Shown: positions 28,262 through 37,167 of the stretch, one piece after another
How the letters are laid out: each line of letters starts with the position of its first letter
How positions within the stretch are numbered: position 1 is the first letter of the stretch
NCBI RefSeq assembly: GCF_002001085.1
Contig: NZ_MUNU01000017.1
Span: 407,670-471,669 of the forward strand
DNA from: Rhodanobacter sp. B05
Lineage (GTDB): Bacteria; Pseudomonadota; Gammaproteobacteria; Xanthomonadales; Rhodanobacteraceae
DNA length: 64,000 nt
Direction of reading: 5' to 3'
Translations under genes and position numbers: made by a program
Notes under the pieces: generated by a model
Told to the model about the DNA's origin: nothing
Databases searched by the model: none
The model's input: only the letters and a program-made list of their open reading frames with translations

Positions 28262-30669
28262 TGAGCGTGCTCCAGGGGCGCGTGCCAGGCAGGTACGAGG
28301 TCGTCCAGCGTGGCGTCGTAGTTGGTGGCAGTCACCGTGCCGCCGATCTTGCGCAGGAAGCCCGACGGACAAGCACTGATCAATTGCCGGTTCCAACTGC
28401 GATCGATCGCGAACGACGGATCGCCGCTGATGAATTCGCGAATGACCTGCAGGTACTGATGGGTCGAATAACCCAGCCAAGGTTGTCCGAACAAGGTACC
28501 CAGGCAGACCAGCCAGGAGCGGTACGAGACGAGCGCACCCCAGGCCTGCAGCGTCGCCGACGTGAACGCGGCGTCCGGGTCTGCGGCGTGCAGGACCAGC
28601 ACGGCCTCTGCGCTGCCGGCCCAGTGTCGCGCCGTGGCGAGGATGTGCGGATTGTCAGGTGAGCCATGCAGCGTGGTGACTCGGGCGGTGGAGGGCCTTG
28701 CGATGGCAACTGCCGCTGGATCCACATGCAGGATGCGTGCAGCCGGGTTCTCCGTGGCCAGCAGCGCGCTGTCGATGAAGGCGACCAGGCCGGTTTCGGC
28801 GCCCACCATGGCGATGGCATCAGGCTTGAGCTGGTGGATGATCTGCTGTAGGCCCACCAGGTCGGCTGGCGCCACGCCAGTCGGTTGGCCCAGCCAGGTG
28901 ACGTCGCGCTGCAACCCGCATTCGGCGTATACCGACTGCAGGTAGCTCTGCGCACCATCGTCGAAGTGCAGCGCCATCTGGCCAGGCCGGATCCGGTCGG
29001 TGACGCCGAGGCGCATCGGCAGCAGCGTGCGCTGGCGCACGCCCGTGGCGAACTCCGAATGCATGCCGCCGCGAAAGTCCAGACGGGAGCGATGCACCCC
29101 GGCGAAATCGTTGCCTCGCAGCGTGCGGTAGGCGTTGGCGTAGGAGCGTACGCGCGAATCTTTTTCGGCATCGTCCACGTTGGTCGTGGTGCCGTCGTGA
29201 AACTGGTGGAAACTTGCCTCGCCGATCAGCGACACCAGCGGGCCGGTAGCCGCCTCGCTGGCACGTCGCCACAGATCGAGGTTGGCGAAACCGCCACCAG
29301 CCTGATCGAACGCCTCGTCGAAACCGCCGATGCGATCGAACAGCGCAGTAGGCAGCATCAGGCAGTTGCTTTCGCTGAGCCCGTCGAACCAAGGCTCGGG
29401 ATTTTCGCCGATCGGCGCACCGATCCGGAACAGGTCGTAACCGTTGCCCGGCCAGCGGATGCGTTCGAACAGCTGGTTCTCCAGCTCGCGGGTATAGCCG
29501 GCCAGCGCCAGCCAGCGCTGATCCCCGCCGATGAACCAATGGCGCAGCGCGACCACGGCGGCCGGATCCTCTCGCCATGCCAGTCGTGCCTGCTCGAATA
29601 CGCCCGGCGTGAGCAGGTGGGCGCCATCGATCATCACCGCCAGGTACTTGCCGCGCGCCTGCAGCGCGGCCTCGTTCAGCGCCGCGCAGGGCGAAGCGAG
29701 CAGCCGGCTCGGGCGAACCAGGCGGAACTGCGGGCCGAACGAGGCGACCCAATCCGCATCCAGCGGCGGCTGCGAGCCGTTGTCGATGCACAGCACCTCG
29801 TAGTCCAGATCGCCCGCGCCGTGCTGGTAGTCGCTGCGCAGCGAGGTCAGCGTGCGCTCCGCCTCGCGCCGCATGTTGTAAAAATTGACGGTCACCGACA
29901 GCGTCACCGGCGCGCCGACAGGATCGCGCCGGAGCGGTTCCGGCAAGCGCGCCGCGGATGCGGAGGCAGGCCCGTTGGCGATGCGCACGCTGAACGGGCT
30001 GCCCAGCAGCCGCGCCCCCCCTTCGGCCAGGCGCAGCTCCAGTCGGTGCAGGTGGCTGTCACGAAGCGAGTCGGGCACGGCCAGGTCGAAACCGCAGCAG
30101 CCATCGCCTTGGTACAGCTCGGCGATGTCGGCGCGCCATTGGCTGGTCGGGAAGCGGAGCAGCTCGCGCTCGCCTTCGTGCAGGGACAGCTCGACCGGGC
30201 GGGCGCTGCCGTCGCGCCAGCGCACCCAGCCGCGGATGCGCTGCGGGCCGCATTGATCCAGCGAGCCTTCCAATTGCGCCGTGCTGATCGGCAGCGGCAG
30301 GATGTCGACCGCCGCTTGCGGCAGTTCGGTGGCGGGCGGCCCGCTGCTCAGCGGGCTGCCCAGCAGGGGCTGTACCTGTTCGCCGTCCACGGCGACCACC
30401 GACAGCAAGGTATCGGGCGGCGGCGGCGGATCCAGCGTGATGGCGAATGCACAATGACCGTCGCGCTTGCCGGCGGCGGCCAGATCGGCGCGGAACAGGC
30501 CTGCCTCACCGCTGCCCAGCAGGGCCTGGCCGGATCGGATCTCGACGCGAACCGGCCCCGAATCGCCGTCGCCCAGCCACGCCCAGCCATGCACGGTGTG
30601 GTTCGAGATGCCGTCCACGACCCCCTCCAGCAACCGGGAAGGCGAGGGAGCGGTGGGGCTGTTCGTCAT
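28258..30669 (-). CDS. Family 2 glycosyltransferase fused to a CmcI-like (cephalosporin hydroxylase/methyltransferase) domain
   Basis: Predicted 803-aa protein. Residues about 14-80 and 133-200 are two copies of a beta-rich domain (pattern V-x-GWA/V ... RADL/I ... GDG/RDG-C-F) that is often attached to surface-glycan transferases. Residues about 257-495 form a GT2 domain with SVTVNFYNM, the VLCIDNGS strand and VMIDGAH in place of DXD. Residues about 575-795 resemble CmcI: WLG, KPDAIAMVGAETG, HGSPDNP and a closing CPSGFLRKIG. A single chain that glycosylates and then methylates is plausible. The start ATG at 30669 was preferred over the extension to 30765, which overlaps the metB promoter gap. 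Confidence 0.8.
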   Translation of the reverse strand: MTNSPTAPSPSRLLEGVVDGISNHTVHGWAWLGDGDSGPVRVEIRSGQALLGSGEAGLFRADLAAAGKRDGHCAFAITLDPPPPPDTLLSVVAVDGEQVQPLLGSPLSSGPPATELPQAAVDILPLPISTAQLEGSLDQCGPQRIRGWVRWRDGSARPVELSLHEGERELLRFPTSQWRADIAELYQGDGCCGFDLAVPDSLRDSHLHRLELRLAEGGARLLGSPFSVRIANGPASASAARLPEPLRRDPVGAPVTLSVTVNFYNMRREAERTLTSLRSDYQHGAGDLDYEVLCIDNGSQPPLDADWVASFGPQFRLVRPSRLLASPCAALNEAALQARGKYLAVMIDGAHLLTPGVFEQARLAWREDPAAVVALRHWFIGGDQRWLALAGYTRELENQLFERIRWPGNGYDLFRIGAPIGENPEPWFDGLSESNCLMLPTALFDRIGGFDEAFDQAGGGFANLDLWRRASEAATGPLVSLIGEASFHQFHDGTTTNVDDAEKDSRVRSYANAYRTLRGNDFAGVHRSRLDFRGGMHSEFATGVRQRTLLPMRLGVTDRIRPGQMALHFDDGAQSYLQSVYAECGLQRDVTWLGQPTGVAPADLVGLQQIIHQLKPDAIAMVGAETGLVAFIDSALLATENPAARILHVDPAAVAIARPSTARVTTLHGSPDNPHILATARHWAGSAEAVLVLHAADPDAAFTSATLQAWGALVSYRSWLVCLGTLFGQPWLGYSTHQYLQVIREFISGDPSFAIDRSWNRQLISACPSGFLRKIGGTVTATNYDATLDDLVPAWHAPLEHAQ

Positions 30670-30867
30670 CAGAGCGTCTCGTGTGGCTATCGACAACCTG
30701 CCGACGGCGAGCGGGGGCCCGCGGCGTGCGGCGGGAAAGGACAAAGATCGCGTGTCCGCCCGCAATGTGCAATACGCTGGCGCATGTCACGGCCAGGCGA
30801 GGCATGCCAGAGGGAGTTGAAGGCAGTTGCGCCGTGGCGGCCCGGCTGAACGACCTGGCCGCCACGG

Positions 30868-30897
30868 TTCAGCATGAGGGAGCATGACGAGTAGAAT
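30868..30897 (+). promoter_or_regulatory. Possible sigma-70 promoter of metB
   Basis: The -10-like hexamer TAGAAT (30892-30897) matches consensus in 5 of 6 positions, with a poor -35-like TTCAGC (30868-30873) 18 bases upstream. It would give a 5' leader of about 40 nt before the ATG at 30944. It is weak and based on pattern only. Confidence 0.3.
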
Positions 30898-30943
30898 GGA
30901 CGCTTTGCCAGCTATGTCTCAGCCTGCGGAACCGCGAGTCACC

Positions 30944-32113
30944 ATGAATAAACCCAGCAAAGCCACCAACCGCGGTCTTGGCACCCGCGCCATCCATGCC
31001 GGCCAGCACCCCGACCCGAGCACCGGCGCGATCATGACGCCGATCTACGCCACCTCCACCTACGTGCAGGAGAGCCCGGGCAAGCACAAGGGCTACGAGT
31101 ATTCGCGCACGCAGAACCCCACGCGGATGGCCTACGAGCGCTGCGTGGCCGATCTTGAAGGTGGCTTGGCGGGCTTCGCGTTCGCCTCTGGCCTGGCCGC
31201 GGCGGCGACCGTGCTGGACCTGCTCGATTCGGGCAGCCATGTCATTGCGATGGACGACCTCTACGGTGGCACCTACCGCCTGTTCGAAAAAGTGCGCCGG
31301 CGTTCGGCCGGGCTGGATTTCAGCTTTCTTGATCTGAATGACGCCGACGCCATGAAGGCGGCGCTCAAGCCGAACACGCGGATGATCTGGGCGGAGACGC
31401 CGACCAACCCGATGTTGAAACTGGTCGATCTGGCCAAGGTCGCGGCGTTCGCGAAGAAGCACGGCCTGATCCTGGTGGTCGACAACACATTCTGCTCGCC
31501 GATGATCCAGCGTCCGCTGGAATACGGTGCGGACCTGGTGCTGCATTCGGCCACCAAGTACCTCAACGGCCATTCCGACATGGTCGGCGGCATCGTCGTC
31601 GCCCGCAGCAAGGAACTGGCCGAGCAAATGGGCTTCCTGCAGAACTCGGTCGGCGCCGTGGCCGGCCCGTTCGACGCTTTCCTCGCGATGCGCGGCCTGA
31701 AGACCTTGCACCTGCGCATGAAGGCGCATTGCGAAAGCGCACTGGAACTGGCGAAGTGGCTGGAAAAGCATCCGGCCGTGGAGCGGGTGATTTATCCGGG
31801 TCTCAAGAGCCATCCGCAGCATGGCCTGGCGAAGCGCCAGATGGATGGTTTTGGCGGCATCATCAGCATTGAGGTGAAGGGTGGCCTGAAAAAGGCCCGA
31901 CGCATGCTGGAACGCTGTGAGCTGTTCGCGCTGGCCGAATCGCTCGGCGGCGTCGAGAGCCTGATCGAACACCCGGCGATCATGACCCACGCCTCGGTGC
32001 CGGCGGCCAACCGCAAGCGGCTGGGGATCAGCGATGGGTTGATTCGCCTGTCCGTGGGCGTGGAGGATCTTGTCGATCTTCGTGCGGAGCTGACATACGC
32101 CTTGGGCAATTGA
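30944..32113 (+). CDS. metB: Cystathionine gamma-synthase (PLP-dependent trans-sulfuration enzyme)
   Basis: Predicted 389-aa fold-type I PLP enzyme joining an activated homoserine with cysteine to cystathionine (methionine synthesis), or acting as gamma-lyase. Family motifs: YEYSRTQNPTR near the N-terminus, AETPTNP, VVDNTFCSP, and the Schiff-base lysine in SATKYLNGH. Length is normal. The in-frame ATG at 30914 is an alternative start giving 10 more residues. metB is the conserved left border of the LPS locus of Xanthomonas, with etfA as the right border; here O-antigen genes lie on both sides of it. Distinguishing synthase from lyase would need activity data. Confidence 0.93.
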   Translation: MNKPSKATNRGLGTRAIHAGQHPDPSTGAIMTPIYATSTYVQESPGKHKGYEYSRTQNPTRMAYERCVADLEGGLAGFAFASGLAAAATVLDLLDSGSHVIAMDDLYGGTYRLFEKVRRRSAGLDFSFLDLNDADAMKAALKPNTRMIWAETPTNPMLKLVDLAKVAAFAKKHGLILVVDNTFCSPMIQRPLEYGADLVLHSATKYLNGHSDMVGGIVVARSKELAEQMGFLQNSVGAVAGPFDAFLAMRGLKTLHLRMKAHCESALELAKWLEKHPAVERVIYPGLKSHPQHGLAKRQMDGFGGIISIEVKGGLKKARRMLERCELFALAESLGGVESLIEHPAIMTHASVPAANRKRLGISDGLIRLSVGVEDLVDLRAELTYALGN

Positions 32114-32163
32114 TCCATGGCGTGCATGTATACGAACGCCGGTATATCGATCGGAGGACTGCG

Positions 32164-33570
32164 ATGAGCGTCGCCGGCAAACCCCGGAGAAGCGTCGGAC
32201 TCATGCTGCTCAACTTGTCGGCCTGGATTCGCGGACAGCCCTGGTTGAAGGAAATCTATCGCCATTTCCCCCAACCGTTGCGCAACAAGGTGTCCGAAAA
32301 GCTCGCTTCGCGCGCCAGTACGCAGATCAAGTTTCGACGGACACCGAAGTGGGGAGGCGGCACGCGGTTACCTGCTTCTCCAGGCGGGGTGGCAGTGCGT
32401 CGCCACGAGTTCGGTGCCGCGGCCGGTGTGAACGTGTTTGCCTATGCGCGCGGACAGTCCGGGCTCGGCGAGAGCGCGCGCCTGTACGTGCGTGCCTTGC
32501 TGGCTGAAGGCTACCCCGTGGCTGTGCACAACATCGATATCGATATACCGCATGGCATGGACGACACCAGCCTGGATGAGCATATCTGCACCGCCACGCC
32601 ATACGGTGTCAACTTGGTATTCGTCAATCCCGACTACCTTGACGACGCCATCGCGAACATTGGGCGCGAACGTCTTGCCGGCCGTCATACCATGGCCTGT
32701 TGGTTCTGGGAACTGGAGAAATTTCCGGAGGAGTGGCTGCCGGCATTGCGGGTGGTCGATGAAATCATGGTCTCGTCGGGTTTCATCGGCGAAGTGATCG
32801 GGTCAATCACGGACAAGCCCCTCCTGCACGTGCCGTTGCCGGTTGGCGACGTGGATGACAGCGGCTTGACGCGCATGGATTTTGGTCTGGAAGACGATAC
32901 CTTCATCTTTCTCAACAGCTTCGATTTCAACTCCTTCCTGACCCGAAAGAATCCGTTTGCCGTGATCAAGGCGTTCCAGCGTGCCTTTGCTGACGGCCGG
33001 CCGGATGTGCGGCTGCTGATCAAGTCCAGCAATGGCCATCGCCATCCCGACAAATTGCGTGAGCTGTTGAACGCAGCGGCGAGTGACAGGCGCATCCTGG
33101 TTCGCGACGAAGTCATCGATCGCAATGATGTGCAGGCGCTGCAGCGATGTGCGGATGCGTACGTCTCATTGCATCATGCCGAAGGCTTCGGGCTCGGGCT
33201 TGCCGAATGCATGCGCCAGGGCAAACCGGTGATCGCCACAGCGTGGTCCGGCAACATGGAATTCATGACACCCGAAAACAGTTGCCTGGTCGATTATCGA
33301 CTGGTGCCGGTGGGTGAAGGAGAGTATCTCCATCACGTCGGCCAGCGCTGGGCCGATCCGGACATAGACCACGCCGCGGCATACATGCGCCGGTTGGCTG
33401 ATGACCGTGAATTTGCGGCAAGGATCGGCGCGCAGGCGGCGTTTGACATTCGCGACAAGCTCTCGCCACATACGGCGGCAGAGCGCATCATTCACCGGCT
33501 GGAGGCGTTATCGGCGTCTTCTGGCGCATTCGATGCTGCGGGTACTGGTTCGGTCACTGGCACCACATAA
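32164..33570 (+). CDS. Family 4 glycosyltransferase
   Basis: Predicted 468-aa enzyme of GT-B fold. The C-terminal half has the retaining-enzyme E-x7-E motif in EGFGLGLAE, followed by a conserved PVIATAWSGNMEFM loop. The first ~90 residues are a basic, helical extension that could lie on the membrane. The ATG at 32164 has GGAGG 8 nt upstream, which decides the start over the upstream frame from 32110. It is the first gene after metB and is separated from the second wzm by 16 bases, so it probably belongs to the module B operon as a mannosyl- or rhamnosyltransferase; the donor is inferred from gmd/rmd nearby. Confidence 0.88.
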   Translation: MSVAGKPRRSVGLMLLNLSAWIRGQPWLKEIYRHFPQPLRNKVSEKLASRASTQIKFRRTPKWGGGTRLPASPGGVAVRRHEFGAAAGVNVFAYARGQSGLGESARLYVRALLAEGYPVAVHNIDIDIPHGMDDTSLDEHICTATPYGVNLVFVNPDYLDDAIANIGRERLAGRHTMACWFWELEKFPEEWLPALRVVDEIMVSSGFIGEVIGSITDKPLLHVPLPVGDVDDSGLTRMDFGLEDDTFIFLNSFDFNSFLTRKNPFAVIKAFQRAFADGRPDVRLLIKSSNGHRHPDKLRELLNAAASDRRILVRDEVIDRNDVQALQRCADAYVSLHHAEGFGLGLAECMRQGKPVIATAWSGNMEFMTPENSCLVDYRLVPVGEGEYLHHVGQRWADPDIDHAAAYMRRLADDREFAARIGAQAAFDIRDKLSPHTAAERIIHRLEALSASSGAFDAAGTGSVTGTT

Positions 33571-33586
33571 AAAAGGTACGCGCTTC

Positions 33587-34384
33587 ATGAAGGAAATCCT
33601 GGCGGCGATATGGAGTTATCGCCATTTCATCGTTTCGTCGATCAAGAACGATCTGCGTGCGCGATTTGCGCGCAGCAAGCTTGGCGCCCTCTGGATGATC
33701 CTGCAGCCTCTGGCGCAGGTCGCCATCTACGCGTTGGTGATGGCGCGCATCATGGCGGCCAAGCTGCCGGGTATCGACAATCGCTATGCATACGTGATCT
33801 ATCTGATGGCTGGCATGATCGCCTGGTCGTTGTTTGCCGAGGTGGTGACCCGATCGATGGCCATGTTCGTCGATAGCGGCAATCTGATGAAGAAGATGGC
33901 ATTCCCGCGTGTTTGCCTGCCCATTATCATTGGCGGCTCATGTTTGGTGAATAATCTGCTTTTGCTCCTGACAGCAGCGGGTTTATTTCTGGTGCTCGGC
34001 CAGCCGCTGAGTCTGGCGATGCTGTGGTTGCCAGTGCTGATTGGCATCAATCTGGCATTTGCCCTCGGTATCGGTCTGATCCTTGGCGTTCTGAATGTTT
34101 TCGTCAGGGATGTGGCCCAGGTAATGACCGTGGTGCTGCAGTTGTGGTTCTGGTTCACCCCAATCGTCTATATGGCAAGCATTCTTCCGGATGGTTTGCG
34201 CGCGGTGCTGGAATTCAACCCGATGATGCACATGGCCGTCGCCTTCCAGGACGTCCTTCTTTATCGGCGTATACCTCACGACATCCTCGGGTTGGGCATC
34301 ATCGCAGTGGCAGCGATTATTTTGTTGCTGTTTTCCTTGACTTTGTTCAGGCGCGCGTCGCCGGAAATGGTGGATGTGCTGTGA
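33587..34384 (+). CDS. wzm: O-polysaccharide ABC exporter, permease (module B)
   Basis: Predicted 265-aa ABC-2 permease with about six membrane helices. The N-terminal NDLRARFARSKLGALWMILQPL motif is typical of Wzm proteins. It shares the fold but little close sequence with the module A permease, so a recent duplication is unlikely. The start ATG at 33587 has an AAAGG site 10 bases upstream. Its stop overlaps the downstream wzt as GTGA, as usual for subunits of one exporter. Confidence 0.93.
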   Translation: MKEILAAIWSYRHFIVSSIKNDLRARFARSKLGALWMILQPLAQVAIYALVMARIMAAKLPGIDNRYAYVIYLMAGMIAWSLFAEVVTRSMAMFVDSGNLMKKMAFPRVCLPIIIGGSCLVNNLLLLLTAAGLFLVLGQPLSLAMLWLPVLIGINLAFALGIGLILGVLNVFVRDVAQVMTVVLQLWFWFTPIVYMASILPDGLRAVLEFNPMMHMAVAFQDVLLYRRIPHDILGLGIIAVAAIILLLFSLTLFRRASPEMVDVL

Positions 34385-35607
34385 GCAAACCGCTTCTAGC
34401 CGTACATGGACTTGGCAAAGCCTTTCGTGATTACCGATCTGAATGGGGTCGATTTGCAGGGTGGTTCGGCTTTCATGCCCGGGTAAAATCCGAGACTTGG
34501 GTGCTTCGCGATATTTCGTTAAGTGTTGCTCCCGGTGAGTCCATTGGTATTGTCGGTCAGAATGGTGCAGGCAAGAGCACGTTGCTCAAGCTGATTACTG
34601 GCACGCTGCAGCCTACAAAGGGGACTGTGGCGGTCAATGGCCGCATTGCGGCCATTCTTGAGCTTGGGATGGGGTTCAGTCCCGAACTCAGCGGACGCGA
34701 GAATGTCTACCATTCGGCAGGGCTTATGGGTTTTTCCCGTCAGGCTATTGACAGTGTCATCGGCGATATCGAGACATTTGCCGAGATCGGCGAATACTTC
34801 GATGAACCCGCCCGCACGTATTCCACCGGCATGCAGATGCGCGTGGCATTCTCCGTCGCGACTGCATTCAGGCCGGATATTCTCATTGTCGATGAGGCGT
34901 TATCGGTCGGTGATAGCTATTTCCAGCACAAGTGCTTCAAGCGGATTCGCGAGTTTCGCGAGCTGGGTACCAGCCTCCTGATTGTTTCGCATGATGCGGG
35001 TGCCGTGCAGAACCTGTGCGATCGTGCGCTGCTGCTTGAGGGCGGTGCATTGATCAAGGATGGGGACCCCGCCGAGGTCATGGATCTGTACAACGCTTTG
35101 ATTGCCGAGCGCGAGAACAGCACAGTCAAGGTTACGGAGCACCAGAGTGGTAGAAAGCAGACGATTTCCGGTACCGGTGAAGCGCGTGTCGAAGAAATCC
35201 AACTATTGAACAGCGATGGGCAACCGATTGAGTTTGCCGGTGTCGGGGAATCAGTTACGTTACGGGTTGCAGTGGCGACCACCGTTGATGTGCCACGTCT
35301 GGTATTGGGTTACATGATCAAGGATCGATTGGGTCAGCCAGTATTCGGCACCAATACTCACTTCACGGGACAGGCCATTGAACTGGTCAAGGCTGGCCAG
35401 CAGATCGAGTTTCGCATTGCGTTTCCGATGAATTTCGGTCCGGGCAGCTATTCGATCTCGACAGCACTCGTCAGCACAGATACCCATCTGGTCAATAACT
35501 ACGAATGGCGCGACCTGGCGCTTGTCTTTACCGTTTCCAACATGAGTCACGCGAAATTCATCGGATCAGCCTGGGTCCCACCCGATATCAGGATCGAAAT
35601 GTCGTGA
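34381..35607 (+). CDS. wzt: O-polysaccharide ABC exporter, ATPase with C-terminal carbohydrate-binding domain (module B)
   Basis: Predicted 408-aa ATPase starting with a GTG that overlaps the permease stop (GTGA). Walker A GQNGAGKST is at 59-67, the signature is YSTGM, and Walker B reads IVDEALSVGD. Residues about 265-408 form the Wzt C-terminal carbohydrate-recognition domain, with a MIKDRLGQPVFGTNT core. It is related to, but clearly different from, the module A ATPase. An FkbM methyltransferase gene overlaps its stop as GTGA. Tail domains of this kind bind the modified end of the finished O-chain, so a capping reaction is expected. Confidence 0.93.
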   Translation: MSKPLLAVHGLGKAFRDYRSEWGRFAGWFGFHARVKSETWVLRDISLSVAPGESIGIVGQNGAGKSTLLKLITGTLQPTKGTVAVNGRIAAILELGMGFSPELSGRENVYHSAGLMGFSRQAIDSVIGDIETFAEIGEYFDEPARTYSTGMQMRVAFSVATAFRPDILIVDEALSVGDSYFQHKCFKRIREFRELGTSLLIVSHDAGAVQNLCDRALLLEGGALIKDGDPAEVMDLYNALIAERENSTVKVTEHQSGRKQTISGTGEARVEEIQLLNSDGQPIEFAGVGESVTLRVAVATTVDVPRLVLGYMIKDRLGQPVFGTNTHFTGQAIELVKAGQQIEFRIAFPMNFGPGSYSISTALVSTDTHLVNNYEWRDLALVFTVSNMSHAKFIGSAWVPPDIRIEMS

Positions 35608-37127
35608 CCAACGTTTCCTATGCCCAGAACTATGAAGACGTAATGTTGCTCCGTGCGCTAGGCGGAGTCAGGCGTGGCTTCTACATTGATGTCGGTGCGC
35701 AGGATCCGGTCAACGATTCGGTGACCAAGATGTTCTACGAGCAAGGCTGGCATGGTATCAACATCGAGCCGGTTTCGCACTGGTATGAGCGCCTGCTGGT
35801 CGACCGTCCGCATGACATCAATCTGCAGCTTGCCGTGTCCGATGCGCCTGGTCAGTTGCATTTGTTCGAAGTGGTGGACAGTGGCCTTTCGACAACTGAT
35901 CCTGAGTTTGCCCAGCGACATGCGCAGGCGGGATTCGGCATTCGCGAGTCGAATGTCGCCTGCGTCACTCTTGACCATATTTGTGAGATACATGGGGTCA
36001 CGGATGTCCATTTCCTCAAGATTGATTGTGAGGGAGCAGAAGCTGCCGCTTTGCGCGGTATATCGCTTGAGCGGATACGCCCATGGATTATCCTCGTGGA
36101 GGCTACCGAGCCGAATAGCCAGAAGCCGGCCTATACCGAATGGGAGCCACTGCTCATCCAACGGGGCTATCAGTTTGCATATGCCGACGGTCTGAACCGG
36201 TTCTATGTGCCGGACGAGCATGCCGAGCTGCTCGGAGCCTTTGCTTATCCTCCCAATGTTTTTGACAAATTCATCCGGGCCCCTGAAGCAGCGGCCCATG
36301 AGCATCTGCGCGAGGCGCAAGGTCGCCTGGCGATTGCCATTGATGCGCAGAACATGGCGCATTTGCATGCAGAAAACGAGCGCCGCGAAGCGGCCTTGGT
36401 CGAATTGAGGCGGGTATTGGACGAGCGCGATTGCGAGCTGACCCAATCCCACAATGCGCTGACCCATGTCAGCGATGAGCTGACCCAATCCCACGATGCG
36501 CTGGTCCAAGTCAACGATGAGCTGGTCCAAGTCAACGATGAGCTGGCCCAAGTCAAGGATGAACTGGCCCAAGTCAAGGATGAACTGGCCCAAGGTAACG
36601 AAAGGATGCGGTATAGCGCCGATGAAGTCTTGCGACTGCACGCAGAAAGCAACTTGCGGGTTCCTGAAATCGATCGCTTGCGGCATGAGCTTGCGGTCAG
36701 CGATCAGGAAGTCGGTCGGCTGCACTATGCGGTCGAGGCTCGCAATCAGGAAATCGGGCGATTGAACGAGACACTCCAGGCAGCCCATGGAAGTACATCC
36801 TGGCGTATCACGGCTCCGTTGCGAGCAATGGGCCGGGCGATGCATGTCCTGCGACGCGCCGGTCGCGGTTCGATTTATCAGATAGTTCGATGGCCGGCAC
36901 GCCTTGTCCGTCCGATATTGCGCAAGGTCGTGCAATGGTCGTGGTTGAGGTCGCCCGTGGTTGCCATTGCGGGGCATGACTCGCGGGTTGTGGCGAAAGC
37001 ACGCCTGTTCCTTTTCGGCGTGCCACCTTCGGCACCGGCACAGGGGGCGATACTTCCCGAAGCGCCACTGACACGCACCGCCATGGCTGTGCTTGAACTG
37101 GTCAACCAAGTTCGCAAGCAGAAATAG
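35604..37127 (+). CDS. FkbM-family methyltransferase with tandem-heptad coiled coil; candidate chain terminator
   Basis: Predicted 507-aa protein beginning at a GTG that overlaps wzt (GTGA). Residues 1-220 are an FkbM-type SAM-dependent O-methyltransferase: YIDVGAQDP motif I, NIEPVSHW and FLKIDCEGAE. Residues about 225-395 are a long predicted coiled coil; 278-333 consist of 7-residue repeats encoded by 21-bp tandem repeats. It ends in the GSTSWRITAPLR motif (from residue 396) common after coiled coils in surface-polysaccharide proteins, then a basic, hydrophobic tail possibly peripheral to the membrane. It has the same position and overall plan as the methyltransferase of module A although the catalytic family differs. 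Confidence 0.83.
   Translation: MTNVSYAQNYEDVMLLRALGGVRRGFYIDVGAQDPVNDSVTKMFYEQGWHGINIEPVSHWYERLLVDRPHDINLQLAVSDAPGQLHLFEVVDSGLSTTDPEFAQRHAQAGFGIRESNVACVTLDHICEIHGVTDVHFLKIDCEGAEAAALRGISLERIRPWIILVEATEPNSQKPAYTEWEPLLIQRGYQFAYADGLNRFYVPDEHAELLGAFAYPPNVFDKFIRAPEAAAHEHLREAQGRLAIAIDAQNMAHLHAENERREAALVELRRVLDERDCELTQSHNALTHVSDELTQSHDALVQVNDELVQVNDELAQVKDELAQVKDELAQGNERMRYSADEVLRLHAESNLRVPEIDRLRHELAVSDQEVGRLHYAVEARNQEIGRLNETLQAAHGSTSWRITAPLRAMGRAMHVLRRAGRGSIYQIVRWPARLVRPILRKVVQWSWLRSPVVAIAGHDSRVVAKARLFLFGVPPSAPAQGAILPEAPLTRTAMAVLELVNQVRKQK
36435..36602 (+). repeat. Eight in-frame 21-bp tandem repeats (7-aa heptads)
   Basis: Consecutive 21-base units begin at 36435, 36456, 36477, 36498, 36519, 36540, 36561 and 36582. 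The central units are nearly identical (one or two changes), and the outer units and the last are more diverged. Each encodes one heptad with Leu/Val in core positions. Unit gain or loss would keep the reading frame and change the coil by one heptad. Confidence 0.95.
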
Positions 37128-37167
37128 TCGGGTCCGCTTTCATAAACATCCAGATGGAGAATGGATT

